DNA from: Oscillospiraceae bacterium
GTDB taxonomy: Bacteria > Bacillota > Clostridia > Oscillospirales > UBA929
Direction of reading: 5' to 3'
Length of the DNA stretch: 34,602 bases
Assembly (NCBI GenBank): GCA_031265355.1
Contig: JAISCT010000025.1
Coordinates: 1-34,602, forward strand
Part shown: positions 24,155-32,485 of the stretch, piece after piece
Numbering within the stretch: the first letter of the stretch is position 1
Layout: each line of letters starts with the position of its first letter
Made by a program: the position numbers and the translations under genes
The notes under the pieces: generated by a model
The model's input: the letters and a program-made list of their open reading frames with translations, nothing else
Databases searched by the model: none
Told to the model about the DNA's origin: nothing

Positions 24155-25600
24155 ATGCTCATGAAAAAATCTCTCACTTTTGTTCTTAGTTTTTTGGCAG
24201 CAATCATTTTAATGGCCGGTTTTTTCTCTTACATATATGGAGCATTTAACATGTTATCGCAAGTATTAAAATTGACAACTGCTTTACTGCTATATCTTTT
24301 GGTTGCTCTTTCTTGCTATTTTCTTATATCTAAATACAAGTTGAAGCGCCTATATATCCACATAATAATATTTTTCATCTCTATGTCTTTGCAACTTTTA
24401 ATATGTTCAAATTATACCTTTCTTGGCGAAGGAGATTTGCGCTATTATTATAGCAATGCGTTAAAAATTCTTGAAGGGAACTTTTCTTATATATCATTAT
24501 ATGCCGCCACATTTCCTGGTACAGTTACTTACCCAACGGTGTTGGCCGCTTTGATGGGAATGTTTGGCACTAGCCGCACAGTGGCGGCAATAGCCAACTG
24601 CATATCCGTGAGTTTTGCTCTGTGTTGCATATACACACTTCTGGAGAAGCGGATCAACAAGAGGTTCCTCCTTGCATTCTGTCTCATCATTCCATTGAAT
24701 CCATACATATCCATCTATTCAAATACTACAAACGCTGAGCTAATTTTTGGTTCTTTCATTGTTTATTCGATAACATTTTTTGACAAGGCCGTCCTGGAAC
24801 ATGAAAAAACCAAACAAATTTTGTTTTATCTTTTGAGTGCTCTATTTTTGGGATTTTCGTTGTTGTTTCGACCGCTTGGAATCATCTTATTAATTGCCTA
24901 TTGCATTGTGATGCTTCTCTCTGTAGAAGAGAAGGTCTTTAAACGTATATTTATCATTACCCTCTATGGCATCGTCTTTTTCTTCTTGAGCCAATTTAAT
25001 TCTTTTTTGGTGAGGCAAGTCACTTCCTTTGATGCCCCAAAATTTTCATATGGTTGGAATCTTTATGTCGGGCTATCTGAAAGTGGACGATGGAATCAAA
25101 CAGATGGAAAAGAATTTTCAGAAGTTTTCTTCCATGCTTCCACGCCGACTGAAATTCAAGAACATTTTGCTCAAAAATCTCTTGACCGTTTAAACACAAT
25201 GGGCGCACATGTTGTTCTTCATGGAGTGGGAAAATTAGATCATTGGTATTCTGTCGATTACATTTCATCTCAAGTTTTACTGGAGGACGTTATGGCAGGG
25301 CATAGCATGCGAGCGTCTAGAAATTTGATTACTATACTCGCTTTTATTTTTGACATTCCAATCTTTGTATTTGGATTATTGGGATGCATATTTGCCTTGA
25401 TCCGGTATAAAAAACAACATGACATAATTGAGCAATTGATGGCATTTTACTTCACGGGCAGTTTTTTAATTTTCTTTTTTATCGAATTGGCATCCAGGCA
25501 TACAATATCGCATCACATCTTGATGATTTTGCCCGCATTGTTGTTTTTTCACAAGTTCGCTCATTCCATAAAACCGAAGATCTCAAAGCTGTTATTATGA
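24155..25600 (+). CDS. Polytopic membrane protein, GT-C glycosyltransferase-like (GT39/ArnT-type)
   Basis: 481 residues with about ten to twelve predicted membrane helices. The ATG at 24155 follows AGGAGAGG; a second ATG two codons later is also possible. The first large extracytoplasmic loop carries GEGDLRYYYSNA and later TFPGTVTYP, resembling the acidic motif and P-rich loop of GT-C enzymes that use polyprenyl-phosphate sugars. A large loop near 290-390 has Trp/Tyr-rich segments. Base composition is strongly AT-rich compared with the protease before it and the pst operon after it, so it was probably acquired by transfer. Substrate unknown; it could glycosylate wall polymers or proteins. Confidence 0.7.
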   Translation: MLMKKSLTFVLSFLAAIILMAGFFSYIYGAFNMLSQVLKLTTALLLYLLVALSCYFLISKYKLKRLYIHIIIFFISMSLQLLICSNYTFLGEGDLRYYYSNALKILEGNFSYISLYAATFPGTVTYPTVLAALMGMFGTSRTVAAIANCISVSFALCCIYTLLEKRINKRFLLAFCLIIPLNPYISIYSNTTNAELIFGSFIVYSITFFDKAVLEHEKTKQILFYLLSALFLGFSLLFRPLGIILLIAYCIVMLLSVEEKVFKRIFIITLYGIVFFFLSQFNSFLVRQVTSFDAPKFSYGWNLYVGLSESGRWNQTDGKEFSEVFFHASTPTEIQEHFAQKSLDRLNTMGAHVVLHGVGKLDHWYSVDYISSQVLLEDVMAGHSMRASRNLITILAFIFDIPIFVFGLLGCIFALIRYKKQHDIIEQLMAFYFTGSFLIFFFIELASRHTISHHILMILPALLFFHKFAHSIKPKISKLLL

Positions 25601-25687
25601 ACTGGATTTGGAAGTTTTACGAAGTATATCCGCGCAGGGGCGCGGCAGGGCAGTGTATTCCGGCCAAAACCCTCTTTCCCCTGCGCA

Positions 25688-25717
25688 AAAGCCCATATCC
25701 GTTAGGATATGGGCTTT
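25688..25717. terminator. Bidirectional intrinsic terminator
   Basis: AAAGCCCATATCC (25688-25700) and GGATATGGGCTTT (25705-25717) form a perfect 13-bp stem around GTTA. On the minus strand TTTTGC follows, ending the tRNA transcript. On the plus strand TTT closes the stem, so it can also end the membrane protein message. Confidence 0.8.
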
Positions 25718-25792
25718 GGAGCTGGTGAGCGGACTCGAACCGCTGACCTGCTGATTACGAATCAGCTGCTCTACCAACTGAGCTACATCGGC
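25717..25792 (-). tRNA. tRNA-Thr (anticodon CGT)
   Basis: 76 nt with encoded CCA. On the minus strand: D arm GCTC...GAGC, anticodon arm GCTGA, loop TTCGTAA, TCAGC (anticodon CGT, reading ACG), variable loop AGGTC, T arm AGCGG, TTCGAGT, CCGCT. The acceptor strands are GCCGATG and CACCAGC, which pair at five of seven positions, with C3-A70 and A5-C68 mismatches. A promoter upstream and a terminator directly downstream support expression. The mismatches may be real, a decayed or recombined 3' end, or sequence error. Confidence 0.88.
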
Positions 25793-25807
25793 GTGGGTAC
25801 GCGTATC

Positions 25808-25836
25808 ACTATACCAAAAAATAATATCGCCGTCAA
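25808..25836 (-). promoter_or_regulatory. Promoter of tRNA-Thr
   Basis: On the minus strand TTGACG (25836-25831), 17-bp spacer and TATAGT (25813-25808), 15 bp ahead of the mature tRNA 5' end. Confidence 0.8.
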
Positions 25837-25857
25837 GTCATATGAAAAATTGATAAT

Positions 25858-25919
25858 TTTACATATTCTTTACATGAAAAAAGCTTTTTGTTGACATGGG
25901 GGCGCTAAAATGATCTCAT
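25858..25919 (+). promoter_or_regulatory. Pho-box-like promoter of the pst-pho operon
   Basis: TTTACA at 25858, TTTACA at 25869 and TTGACA at 25891 lie at 11-bp and 22-bp steps, the spacing of PhoP-box direct repeats (TTAACA-like hexamers, one helical turn apart). The third serves as -35. The -10 at 25914-25919 (TCTCAT) is weak, as expected for an activated promoter. Phosphate starvation control by the operon's own PhoB/PhoR pair is inferred. Confidence 0.65.
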
Positions 25920-25953
25920 CATAAAACCACACGCGATTAAGGAGGATTTTTTG

Positions 25954-26958
25954 ATGCGCAAATTTAGTTGTACGACCACGCCGCATACGCGCCGTAGCTT
26001 TCGCACTCCTTCGACTATGGCCGCTAAAGCGGCCAGTCTCAGTTGGACCACGCCGCTCACGGCGCTCCTGACTCTGATTCTCATTCTCTCGCTGGCGGGC
26101 TGCGGCGCGCCTGCCGGTCAGGGCTCTCAGGCGACTCCGCCGGCGGGTCTGAGTTCTCAGGTCACGCCGCCGGCCGCCGAGCAGTCCCCGGCGATAACGG
26201 TCGTCTCCCGGGAAGACGGGTCCGGCACGCGCGGCGCCTTCATTGAACTTTTTGGGATAGAGCAGCGGGAAGCGGACGGTTCCCGCAAAGACCTGACCAC
26301 TAAGGAAGCGGTCATCGCCAATCAGACGGAAGTCATGCTGGTCAGCGTGGCCGGAGACGTCAGCAGCATCGGTTACGTATCCCTCGGTTCCATGAACGAC
26401 ACGGTCAAAGCGGTCAATGTCGACGGCGCGGCGGCGACGACCGACAATGTGAAAACCGGCGTCTATACCATAGCGCGGCCGTTTATCATCGCCACCAAAG
26501 GCGCGCCGGCGGGGGTCGCGGCTGATTTCACGGATTATATTTTATCCGCGGCCGGGCAGGAAGTGGTGGCGGCCAATCATTACATCGCGGTCGAAAGCAG
26601 CGATTCCTATCGGAGCGCCCAACCGGCCGGCCGGATCGTCGTCGCCGGGTCGTCCTCCGTCACCCCGGTGATGGAAAAACTCACGGAAGCCTATAAAATA
26701 GTCAATCCGAACGCGACGGTCGAGATCCAGATGAGCGATTCTTCCGCCGGTTTGACGGCGGCGATCGACGGGACCTGCGATATCGCCATGTCCAGCCGCG
26801 ACCTGAAAGACACGGAGACAGCCGAACTCACGCCGGTGAAAATCGCCATTGACGGCATCGCGGTCATCGTGAACAAAAACAACGCCCTCGGCAATTTGAG
26901 CAAAGAGCAGGTCAAAGCGATATTCACCGGCGACGCCCTCCGGTGGAATGAAATATAG
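25954..26958 (+). CDS. pstS: Phosphate ABC transporter substrate-binding lipoprotein, permuted domain order
   Basis: Binds phosphate outside the cell and delivers it to PstCA. 334 residues. The ATG at 25954 follows AAGGAGG. A long n-region precedes a hydrophobic stretch and lipobox LAGC, lipid-modified at Cys50. The usual second half of PstS comes first (VVSREDGSGTRGAF, GYVSLGS, ILSAAGQEVV), followed by the usual first half (VAGSSSVTPVMEKL, SDSSAGLTAAIDGT, IAVIVNKNN, AIFTGDALRWNEI), where the protein stops. All phosphate-contact segments are therefore present, but the fold is circularly permuted at sequence level. I recall similar proteins in Lachnospiraceae. Its stop overlaps the pstC start region by 11 bp. 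Confidence 0.9.
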   Translation: MRKFSCTTTPHTRRSFRTPSTMAAKAASLSWTTPLTALLTLILILSLAGCGAPAGQGSQATPPAGLSSQVTPPAAEQSPAITVVSREDGSGTRGAFIELFGIEQREADGSRKDLTTKEAVIANQTEVMLVSVAGDVSSIGYVSLGSMNDTVKAVNVDGAAATTDNVKTGVYTIARPFIIATKGAPAGVAADFTDYILSAAGQEVVAANHYIAVESSDSYRSAQPAGRIVVAGSSSVTPVMEKLTEAYKIVNPNATVEIQMSDSSAGLTAAIDGTCDIAMSSRDLKDTETAELTPVKIAIDGIAVIVNKNNALGNLSKEQVKAIFTGDALRWNEI

Positions 26959-27790
26959 CGCAATGACCGGGGAATCCATTATGCGCGCCGTCTTTTTTCT
27001 GACGGCGCTCGTTTCCGTTCTGGCGGTTTTGCTCATCAGCCTTTTTCTCCTGGTCAACGGCCTGCCGGCCTTGGCCAAGATCGGTCTGTTTGAATTCCTC
27101 CTCGGGCGGGAATGGTCGCCGTCGGACGTGCCGCCGCTTTTTGGCATACTGCCCATGATCGCCGGCAGTTTTTACGTCACGGCCACCGCTCTGGCCGTCG
27201 GAGCGCCGATCGGGCTCTTGGCGGCGGTTTTTCTGGCGCGCGTCTGCCCGCCCGCCTTGTACCGGCTGTTAAAACCGGGAGTGAACCTGCTGGCCGGCAT
27301 CCCCTCCGTCGTCTATGGCTATTTTGGCATGGCCGTCCTCGTGCCGCATTTGCGCGGCAGCATCCTCTCCGCCGGCATTTTGCTGGGCGTCATGATACTG
27401 CCCACCATGACCACTCTGGCCGAAAGCGCGCTGCGCAGCGTGCCGGAATCATATTATGAAGGATCGCTGGCCCTCGGGGCCGGGCATTACCGCTCGGTGT
27501 TCCGCGTGCTGATCCCCGCCGCGCGCTCCGGTATGCTGGCGGCGGTGGTGCTGGGCGTGGGCCGGGCGGTCGGGGAAACGATGGCGGTCATCATGGTGGC
27601 CGGCAATCAGCCCCGGCTGCCGCACTCGATTTTTCAAGGCGTTCGCACCATGACGGCCAATATAGTGATAGAGATGGGCTATGCCGCCGAACTGCACCGC
27701 GAGGCCCTCATCGCTACCGGGGTGGTGCTCTTTGTTTTCATTCTGCTGATAAATCTGTGTTTTTCCGCCCTGAACAGGGGGAACACGTGA
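26948..27790 (+). CDS. pstC: Phosphate ABC transporter permease PstC
   Basis: 280 residues with six predicted membrane helices, one of the two channel subunits. The permease EAA-type loop is seen as SYYEGSLALGAGHYRSVFRVLIP. GIPSVVYGYFGM and VGRAVGETMAVIMVAGN are typical of PstC. The listed ATG overlaps the pstS stop. Two further in-frame ATGs, at 26963 and 26981, would also leave the first helix intact; the last has GGGGA at a good distance. Start is therefore uncertain by up to 11 residues. Its end overlaps pstA by GTGA. Confidence 0.93.
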   Translation: MKYSAMTGESIMRAVFFLTALVSVLAVLLISLFLLVNGLPALAKIGLFEFLLGREWSPSDVPPLFGILPMIAGSFYVTATALAVGAPIGLLAAVFLARVCPPALYRLLKPGVNLLAGIPSVVYGYFGMAVLVPHLRGSILSAGILLGVMILPTMTTLAESALRSVPESYYEGSLALGAGHYRSVFRVLIPAARSGMLAAVVLGVGRAVGETMAVIMVAGNQPRLPHSIFQGVRTMTANIVIEMGYAAELHREALIATGVVLFVFILLINLCFSALNRGNT

Positions 27791-28674
27791 GGATCATGAA
27801 GAAAAAAGGCCTGAGAAACAAATACCCGGGGAAATACGGCGAAATATTCCTGGGGGCGATCACCTGGGCGGCGGCGCTGCTCATGACCGCCGTTTTGCTC
27901 TATATTATCGGGTTTATCGTCTACCGCGGCGTGCCCTATATGAAGCCCTCGCTTTTTTCCCCGACGTATAACAGCACTAACGTCTCGCTCCTGCCGGCTC
28001 TGGTCAGCACGGTGTACATGACGGCGTTCGCCCTCGCCCTCGCCCTGCCCCTGGGTCTCGGCGCCGCTATTTATCTGGCGGAATACGCGCGGCGCGGCCA
28101 TAAGATCGTGCGCCTGATCCGCCTGGCCACCGAAACGCTGGCCGGAATCCCGTCCATCATCCACGGCCTGTTCGGGATGCTGTTCTTCGTCACCTATCTC
28201 GGCTGGGGGTTTTCGCTGCTGGCCGGGGTTTGCACGCTGGCGATCATGATCTTGCCGCTTATCATGCGCGCGAGCGAGGAGGCGCTCCTGGCGGCGCCGG
28301 ATTCTTACCGGGAAGGCGCTTTTGCCCTTGGGGCCGGCAAATTGCGCACCGTGTTCCGCATCGTGCTGCCGGCCGCCGCGCCCGGCATACTGGCCGGGGT
28401 GATCTTGTCCGTCGGCCGCATCGTCGGGGAAACCGCCGCGCTCATCTATACGGCGGGCACCGTGGCCCAGATGCCTTTCGCGGAGGGCGGGCCGCCGCTG
28501 ATCGACGTTTTTGCCTCCGTGCGGACCCTGTCCGTCCATATGTACGCGCTGACACGCGAAGGTTTGCACACGGGCGAAGGTTTTGCCACGGCGCTGACGC
28601 TGCTGGCCGTGGTGATGGGGATCAACGCCGCCGCGGCTTGGATGGCCGGACGGGTGGGGAAAAACAGGTCATGA
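27787..28674 (+). CDS. pstA: Phosphate ABC transporter permease PstA
   Basis: 295 residues from a GTG at 27787 that overlaps the pstC stop (GTGA) behind AGGGGG; an ATG three codons on is the alternative. Six membrane helices. [16 protein letters not shown], the coupling loop [21 protein letters not shown] and [17 protein letters not shown] identify PstA and distinguish it from PstC. Stop overlaps pstB (ATGA). Confidence 0.94.
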   Translation: MRIMKKKGLRNKYPGKYGEIFLGAITWAAALLMTAVLLYIIGFIVYRGVPYMKPSLFSPTYNSTNVSLLPALVSTVYMTAFALALALPLGLGAAIYLAEYARRGHKIVRLIRLATETLAGIPSIIHGLFGMLFFVTYLGWGFSLLAGVCTLAIMILPLIMRASEEALLAAPDSYREGAFALGAGKLRTVFRIVLPAAAPGILAGVILSVGRIVGETAALIYTAGTVAQMPFAEGGPPLIDVFASVRTLSVHMYALTREGLHTGEGFATALTLLAVVMGINAAAAWMAGRVGKNRS

Positions 28675-29420
28675 ATGTATTTGACATAGAGGAACTGAAT
28701 CTCTGGTACGGAAAATTCCAGGCGCTGAAAGACGTCGATCTGGCGGCGGCGGACGCGGAAATCACCGCCCTCATCGGCCCCTCCGGCTGCGGCAAATCGA
28801 CTTTGCTCAAAACTTTGAACCGCATGAACGACCTGACGCCGGACTGCCGGATCACCGGCAGCGTGCGCCTGCGCGGCCAGGATGTTTACGCGGAGCTGCC
28901 CGTCAACGAGCTGCGGCGGCGGGTGGGGATGGTTTTTCAAAAACCGAATCCTTTTCCGATGAGCGTCTACGACAATATCGCTTTCGGTCCCCGCACGCAC
29001 GGGGTCAAGTCGCGTCTGGCCCTGGATGAGACGGTGGAAAAATCGCTCCGGAGCGCGGCCATCTGGGACGAGGTCAAAGACCGGCTGCGCAAATCGGCGC
29101 TGGGGCTTTCCGGCGGGCAGCAGCAGCGGCTGTGCATCGCGCGGGCCTTGGCCGTCACCCCGGAAGTCCTTCTTTTGGATGAGCCGACCAGCGCGCTGGA
29201 TCCGATTTCCACCGGTAAAATAGAGGAATTGCTGTTGACTTTGAAGAAAAACTATTGCATCATCATTGTGACGCATAATATGCAGCAGGCGACGCGCATC
29301 AGCGACAAAACGGCCTTTTTTCTCCTAGGCGAAATGGTAGAATATGACAATACGGAAAAAATATTTTCCCTGCCGCGGGATAAGCGCACGGAGGATTATG
29401 TGACGGGGAGGTTCGGGTGA
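28671..29420 (+). CDS. pstB: Phosphate ABC transporter ATP-binding protein PstB
   Basis: 249 residues, the usual PstB length. It powers phosphate import. The ATG at 28671 overlaps the pstA stop; frames opening earlier lie inside pstA. Walker [10 protein letters not shown] near 35-43, Q-loop [10 protein letters not shown], signature LSGGQQQR, Walker [12 protein letters not shown] and switch His in [11 protein letters not shown] are complete. The [11 protein letters not shown] sequence after the Q-loop is characteristic of PstB. The message continues into phoU with a TGATG overlap. Confidence 0.97.
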   Translation: MNVFDIEELNLWYGKFQALKDVDLAAADAEITALIGPSGCGKSTLLKTLNRMNDLTPDCRITGSVRLRGQDVYAELPVNELRRRVGMVFQKPNPFPMSVYDNIAFGPRTHGVKSRLALDETVEKSLRSAAIWDEVKDRLRKSALGLSGGQQQRLCIARALAVTPEVLLLDEPTSALDPISTGKIEELLLTLKKNYCIIIVTHNMQQATRISDKTAFFLLGEMVEYDNTEKIFSLPRDKRTEDYVTGRFG

Positions 29421-30073
29421 TGCGGCGTTTTGAGGCGGAACTGACGGAACTGAACAGCAGTCTGATCGAAATGGGGGCAATGATCGAGGCGGCGATCGCC
29501 GGGGCTGTGCGGGCGCTGGCGGAGCAGGAGCGTTCTGTCGCCGAGGCGGTGATCAGCGGGGATAATCAGATCGACGACAAGGAAAAAGAGATCGAGACCC
29601 TGTGCCTGCGCCTTTTGCTGGCCCGGCAGCCGGTGGCCCGCGATTTTCGCCAGATCTCCACCGCGCTGAAAATGGTCACGGATATGGAGCGCATCGGCGA
29701 TCAGGCGGCCGATATCTCGGAGATCTGCCTGGGGCTGATCGGGCAGTCCTATATCAAAAAAATAGAACGCATCCCGCGGATGGCGAGCGCCACGACGCTC
29801 ATGGTGACGCGGAGCATCGACGCCTATGTGCGCAAGGATCCGGAGCTGGCGCAGAGCGTCATCGAGAGCGACGATATTGTGGACGGCCTGTTTTTTGAGA
29901 TCCGGGCGGAACTCATCCAGCTCGTGCACGCGGACGCCGCGAACGGGGAGCAGGCTTTTGACCTGATGCAGATCGCCAAGTATTTTGAGCGCATCGGCGA
30001 CCACGCCTGCAATATCGCGGAATGGGTCATATTTTTTCTCACGGGCCGCCATAAGAATAAGCAGCTGTTATAA
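29420..30073 (+). CDS. phoU: Phosphate signalling regulator PhoU
   Basis: 217 residues. Two three-helix repeats, each with the metal-binding signature: ERIGDQAADISEI in the first and ERIGDHACNIAEW in the second. PhoU links transporter state to PhoR and restrains both phosphate uptake and Pho signalling. The ATG at 29420 overlaps the pstB stop (TGATG). The 36-bp gap to phoB is the longest in the operon. Confidence 0.95.
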   Translation: MRRFEAELTELNSSLIEMGAMIEAAIAGAVRALAEQERSVAEAVISGDNQIDDKEKEIETLCLRLLLARQPVARDFRQISTALKMVTDMERIGDQAADISEICLGLIGQSYIKKIERIPRMASATTLMVTRSIDAYVRKDPELAQSVIESDDIVDGLFFEIRAELIQLVHADAANGEQAFDLMQIAKYFERIGDHACNIAEWVIFFLTGRHKNKQLL

Positions 30074-30109
30074 GGGTACAAGGGCACACGCCTCTAACAT
30101 AAGGGGTTA

Positions 30110-30799
30110 ATGATGATGCAGCCGATCTATATCGTGGAAGACGACGACAATCTGCGCGAGCTTTTGTGCTACGCGCTGGAAAACGCCGGGTTCGCGGCTG
30201 AAGGGTTTCCGCGGGCGGAAGAATTTTACCTGCGGCTGAAAAAAGGGGCGCCGCGCCTCGTTCTGCTCGACATCATGCTGCCGGGCGAGGACGGACTCAG
30301 TATATTGGCCGCGCTGCGGCGGCTAGAGGCGACAAAAGACCTGCCGGTCATCCTCCTGACCGCCAAAGGGGCGGAATATGACCGCATCAAGGGTCTGGAT
30401 CTCGGCGCGGACGATTATGTGACCAAACCGTTTTCCGTCATGGAACTCGTGGCGCGCGTCCGGGCCGTGCTGCGCCGGGCGCCGGCGGGGGCGGAGCGCG
30501 GCGATATTGTGACCGGCGGCGCTCTGACGCTTTCCGCCGAACGCCATACCGTCTTGGCGGACGGCGAGGCGGTGGCGCTGACGAACAAGGAGTTTGCCCT
30601 CTTGGAGTGCCTGCTGCGCAACGCCGGGCTGGTGCTGACGCGCGATATGCTGATGGAGCGGGTTTGGGGGTTTGATTTTGAAGGCGAGAGCCGGACGGTC
30701 GACATGCATATCCGTTCTCTCAGGCAAAAACTGGGAAAAGCGGGCGAAGCCATAAAAACCGTGCGCGGGATGGGCTATAAGCTGGAGGGAGACGGGTGA
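30110..30799 (+). CDS. phoB: OmpR-family response regulator of the phosphate regulon
   Basis: 229 residues from the first of three consecutive ATGs (30110, 30113, 30116), behind AAGGGG. Receiver domain at about 5-120 with acidic pocket EDDD, phosphoacceptor D54 in VLLDIMLPGEDG and switch lysine in DYVTKPFS. A winged-helix DNA-binding domain at about 135-227 ends with RTVDMHIRSLRQKLG and VRGMGYKLE. In Firmicutes the name would be PhoP. It probably binds the direct repeats at 25858-25896. Its stop overlaps the phoR GTG. Confidence 0.92.
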   Translation: MMMQPIYIVEDDDNLRELLCYALENAGFAAEGFPRAEEFYLRLKKGAPRLVLLDIMLPGEDGLSILAALRRLEATKDLPVILLTAKGAEYDRIKGLDLGADDYVTKPFSVMELVARVRAVLRRAPAGAERGDIVTGGALTLSAERHTVLADGEAVALTNKEFALLECLLRNAGLVLTRDMLMERVWGFDFEGESRTVDMHIRSLRQKLGKAGEAIKTVRGMGYKLEGDG

Positions 30800-32481
30800 A
30801 AAGGAAAATATTCCGCAGTTTGCTGCTGCTGTCGGTCGCGTCGGTGCTGGCGACCGCGCTTTTGCTCTGCCAAGTCTATTATCTGGCCATCGGCGGCGCG
30901 GCGCGGGCGGAGCTGCGGGAGCAGGCGGCGGAGCTGCGGGATTTAGGCAGGGCTTCTTTGCTGAGCGCGCGGCTCGCTGACACGCGGCTGACTTTGATCG
31001 GAGCGGACGGGACGGTCATATACGACAACGTGGCGGCGGCGTCCATGCTCGCCAACCACGGCGACCGGCCGGAGGTGGCGGCGGCGCTGGCGGCGGGGTC
31101 CGGTGAAAGCAGGCGTTTTTCCTTCACGCAGGGCGAGGAAACATATTATTACGCCGTCCGGCTGCCCGACGGCGCCGTTATGCGGCTGTCCAAGACCTCC
31201 GGCCGTCTGGCCGCGGTTTTTATGGGAACTCTGCCGGCGGCGGCCGCCGCGGCCCTCGGCGTGGTCGCGCTCAGTTACCTGTGGGCCGGACGCCTGACGC
31301 GCCGCGTGATCGCCCCGCTGGACAGCGCGGCCTCCGACGGCGGGGCGGAAGCGGTCTACGACGAGATAGCGCCTTTTGTGCGCACCATCACGCGGCAGCG
31401 GGAGCATATCGCGGAGCAGCTCGCCGAACTTCGGGCGCGGACAGAGACGATGGACGCGATAATGGGCAATATCGAGGAAGGCCTGATTTTATTGAATAAA
31501 ACGGGCGGGATCGTTTTGGCCAGCCGGAGCGCGCTGACGCTTTTCGGGGCGGCCGGCGACATGCGCGAGCGGGATTTTCTGGAACTGGCGCGGGATCTGC
31601 CTTTGCTGACTTTGGCCCGGGCGGCTCTGGCCGGCGAGGGCGGCGAGACCGAGCTTCGGCGGGGAGAGACGGTCTGGCGGGTCTATTGCCGGCCGGTGGC
31701 GGGCGGCGGCGCCATGCTGCTTTTGCTGGATATTACGGCGCAGGCGGGCACGGAAAAACTCCGCCGGGAATTTACGGCCAACGTGTCGCATGAACTCCGC
31801 ACCCCGCTGACAAATATCTCCGGATACGCGGAAATGCTGGCGAGCGGGGTGGTGGACGGCGAGGACACGGCGGTTTTTGCCGCCCGGATCCACGCGGAGG
31901 CGGCGCGCCTAATCACTTTGACCGAGGACATCCTTCTTCTTTCTTCTTTGGATGAAAACGGAAAAACCGGGCTGCCGACGGAGGAGGCGGATATGGGCCG
32001 GATCGCGGCCGAGGTGGCGGAAGCGCTGGCGCCCGGCGCGGCGGCGGCGGGGGTGACGCTCAGGACCGAAGGCGGCGGCGCGGTGAGCGGCAAGCGCTCT
32101 TTGCTCTATGAAATGGTCTATAATCTCGTGGATAACGGGATAAAATATAACCGCCCGGGCGGGGAAGTGGCGGTCAGCGTAAAAACCGAAGCCGGCCAGG
32201 TGGAAATCGAGGTGCGGGACACGGGCGCCGGCATCCCCCTCGACCGGCAGGAGCGGATATTTGAGCGGTTTTACCGGGGGGAGCCTTCCCGGTCCCCGAA
32301 AACGGGCGGCGCCGGACTCGGCCTCTCCATCGTCAAACACGTGGCCGCCGCGCATGGCGGCAGCGTCAGCGTGCAAAGCGTCCCGGGCAGCGGGACCGCC
32401 GTCACCGTTATTTTGCCGGCCGCGGCCGCGGAGGTGCAAAATGACGCAGGGGTGCAAAATTTTGAACTCCCGCAGGTGTAA
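30796..32481 (+). CDS. phoR: Phosphate-sensing membrane histidine kinase
   Basis: 561 residues from a GTG at 30796 behind GGAGG, overlapping phoB (GTGA). A membrane helix at about 8-32, an extracytoplasmic domain of about 110 residues, a second helix near 141-163, a PAS-like domain (ETMDAIMGNIEEGL onward), HisKA with phospho-His H332 in NVSHELRTPL, and an HATPase with N box NLVDNGIKYN, DTGAGIP, FERFYRG and GGAGLGLSIV. The HATPase should end at GTAVTVILPA; an extra tail of about 19 residues, EVQNDAGVQNF and so on, is encoded by short direct repeats at the border to AT-rich DNA and may derive from an inserted element. Confidence 0.92.
   Translation: MKRKIFRSLLLLSVASVLATALLLCQVYYLAIGGAARAELREQAAELRDLGRASLLSARLADTRLTLIGADGTVIYDNVAAASMLANHGDRPEVAAALAAGSGESRRFSFTQGEETYYYAVRLPDGAVMRLSKTSGRLAAVFMGTLPAAAAAALGVVALSYLWAGRLTRRVIAPLDSAASDGGAEAVYDEIAPFVRTITRQREHIAEQLAELRARTETMDAIMGNIEEGLILLNKTGGIVLASRSALTLFGAAGDMRERDFLELARDLPLLTLARAALAGEGGETELRRGETVWRVYCRPVAGGGAMLLLLDITAQAGTEKLRREFTANVSHELRTPLTNISGYAEMLASGVVDGEDTAVFAARIHAEAARLITLTEDILLLSSLDENGKTGLPTEEADMGRIAAEVAEALAPGAAAAGVTLRTEGGGAVSGKRSLLYEMVYNLVDNGIKYNRPGGEVAVSVKTEAGQVEIEVRDTGAGIPLDRQERIFERFYRGEPSRSPKTGGAGLGLSIVKHVAAAHGGSVSVQSVPGSGTAVTVILPAAAAEVQNDAGVQNFELPQV
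32433..32460 (+). repeat. Direct repeats GGTGCAAAAT at the end of phoR
   Basis: GGTGCAAAAT occurs at 32433-32442 and again at 32451-32460, an 18-bp step, within the last codons of phoR. The sequence type recalls the multiple terminal repeats of IS21-family elements as I remember them. It marks the change from GC-rich to AT-rich DNA. Confidence 0.5.
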
Positions 32482-32485
32482 TAAT

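Noticed and set aside
25595..25894. Open frames across the tRNA-Thr gene on both strands.
   Set aside because: They are translations of the tRNA and its terminator, a common annotation error.
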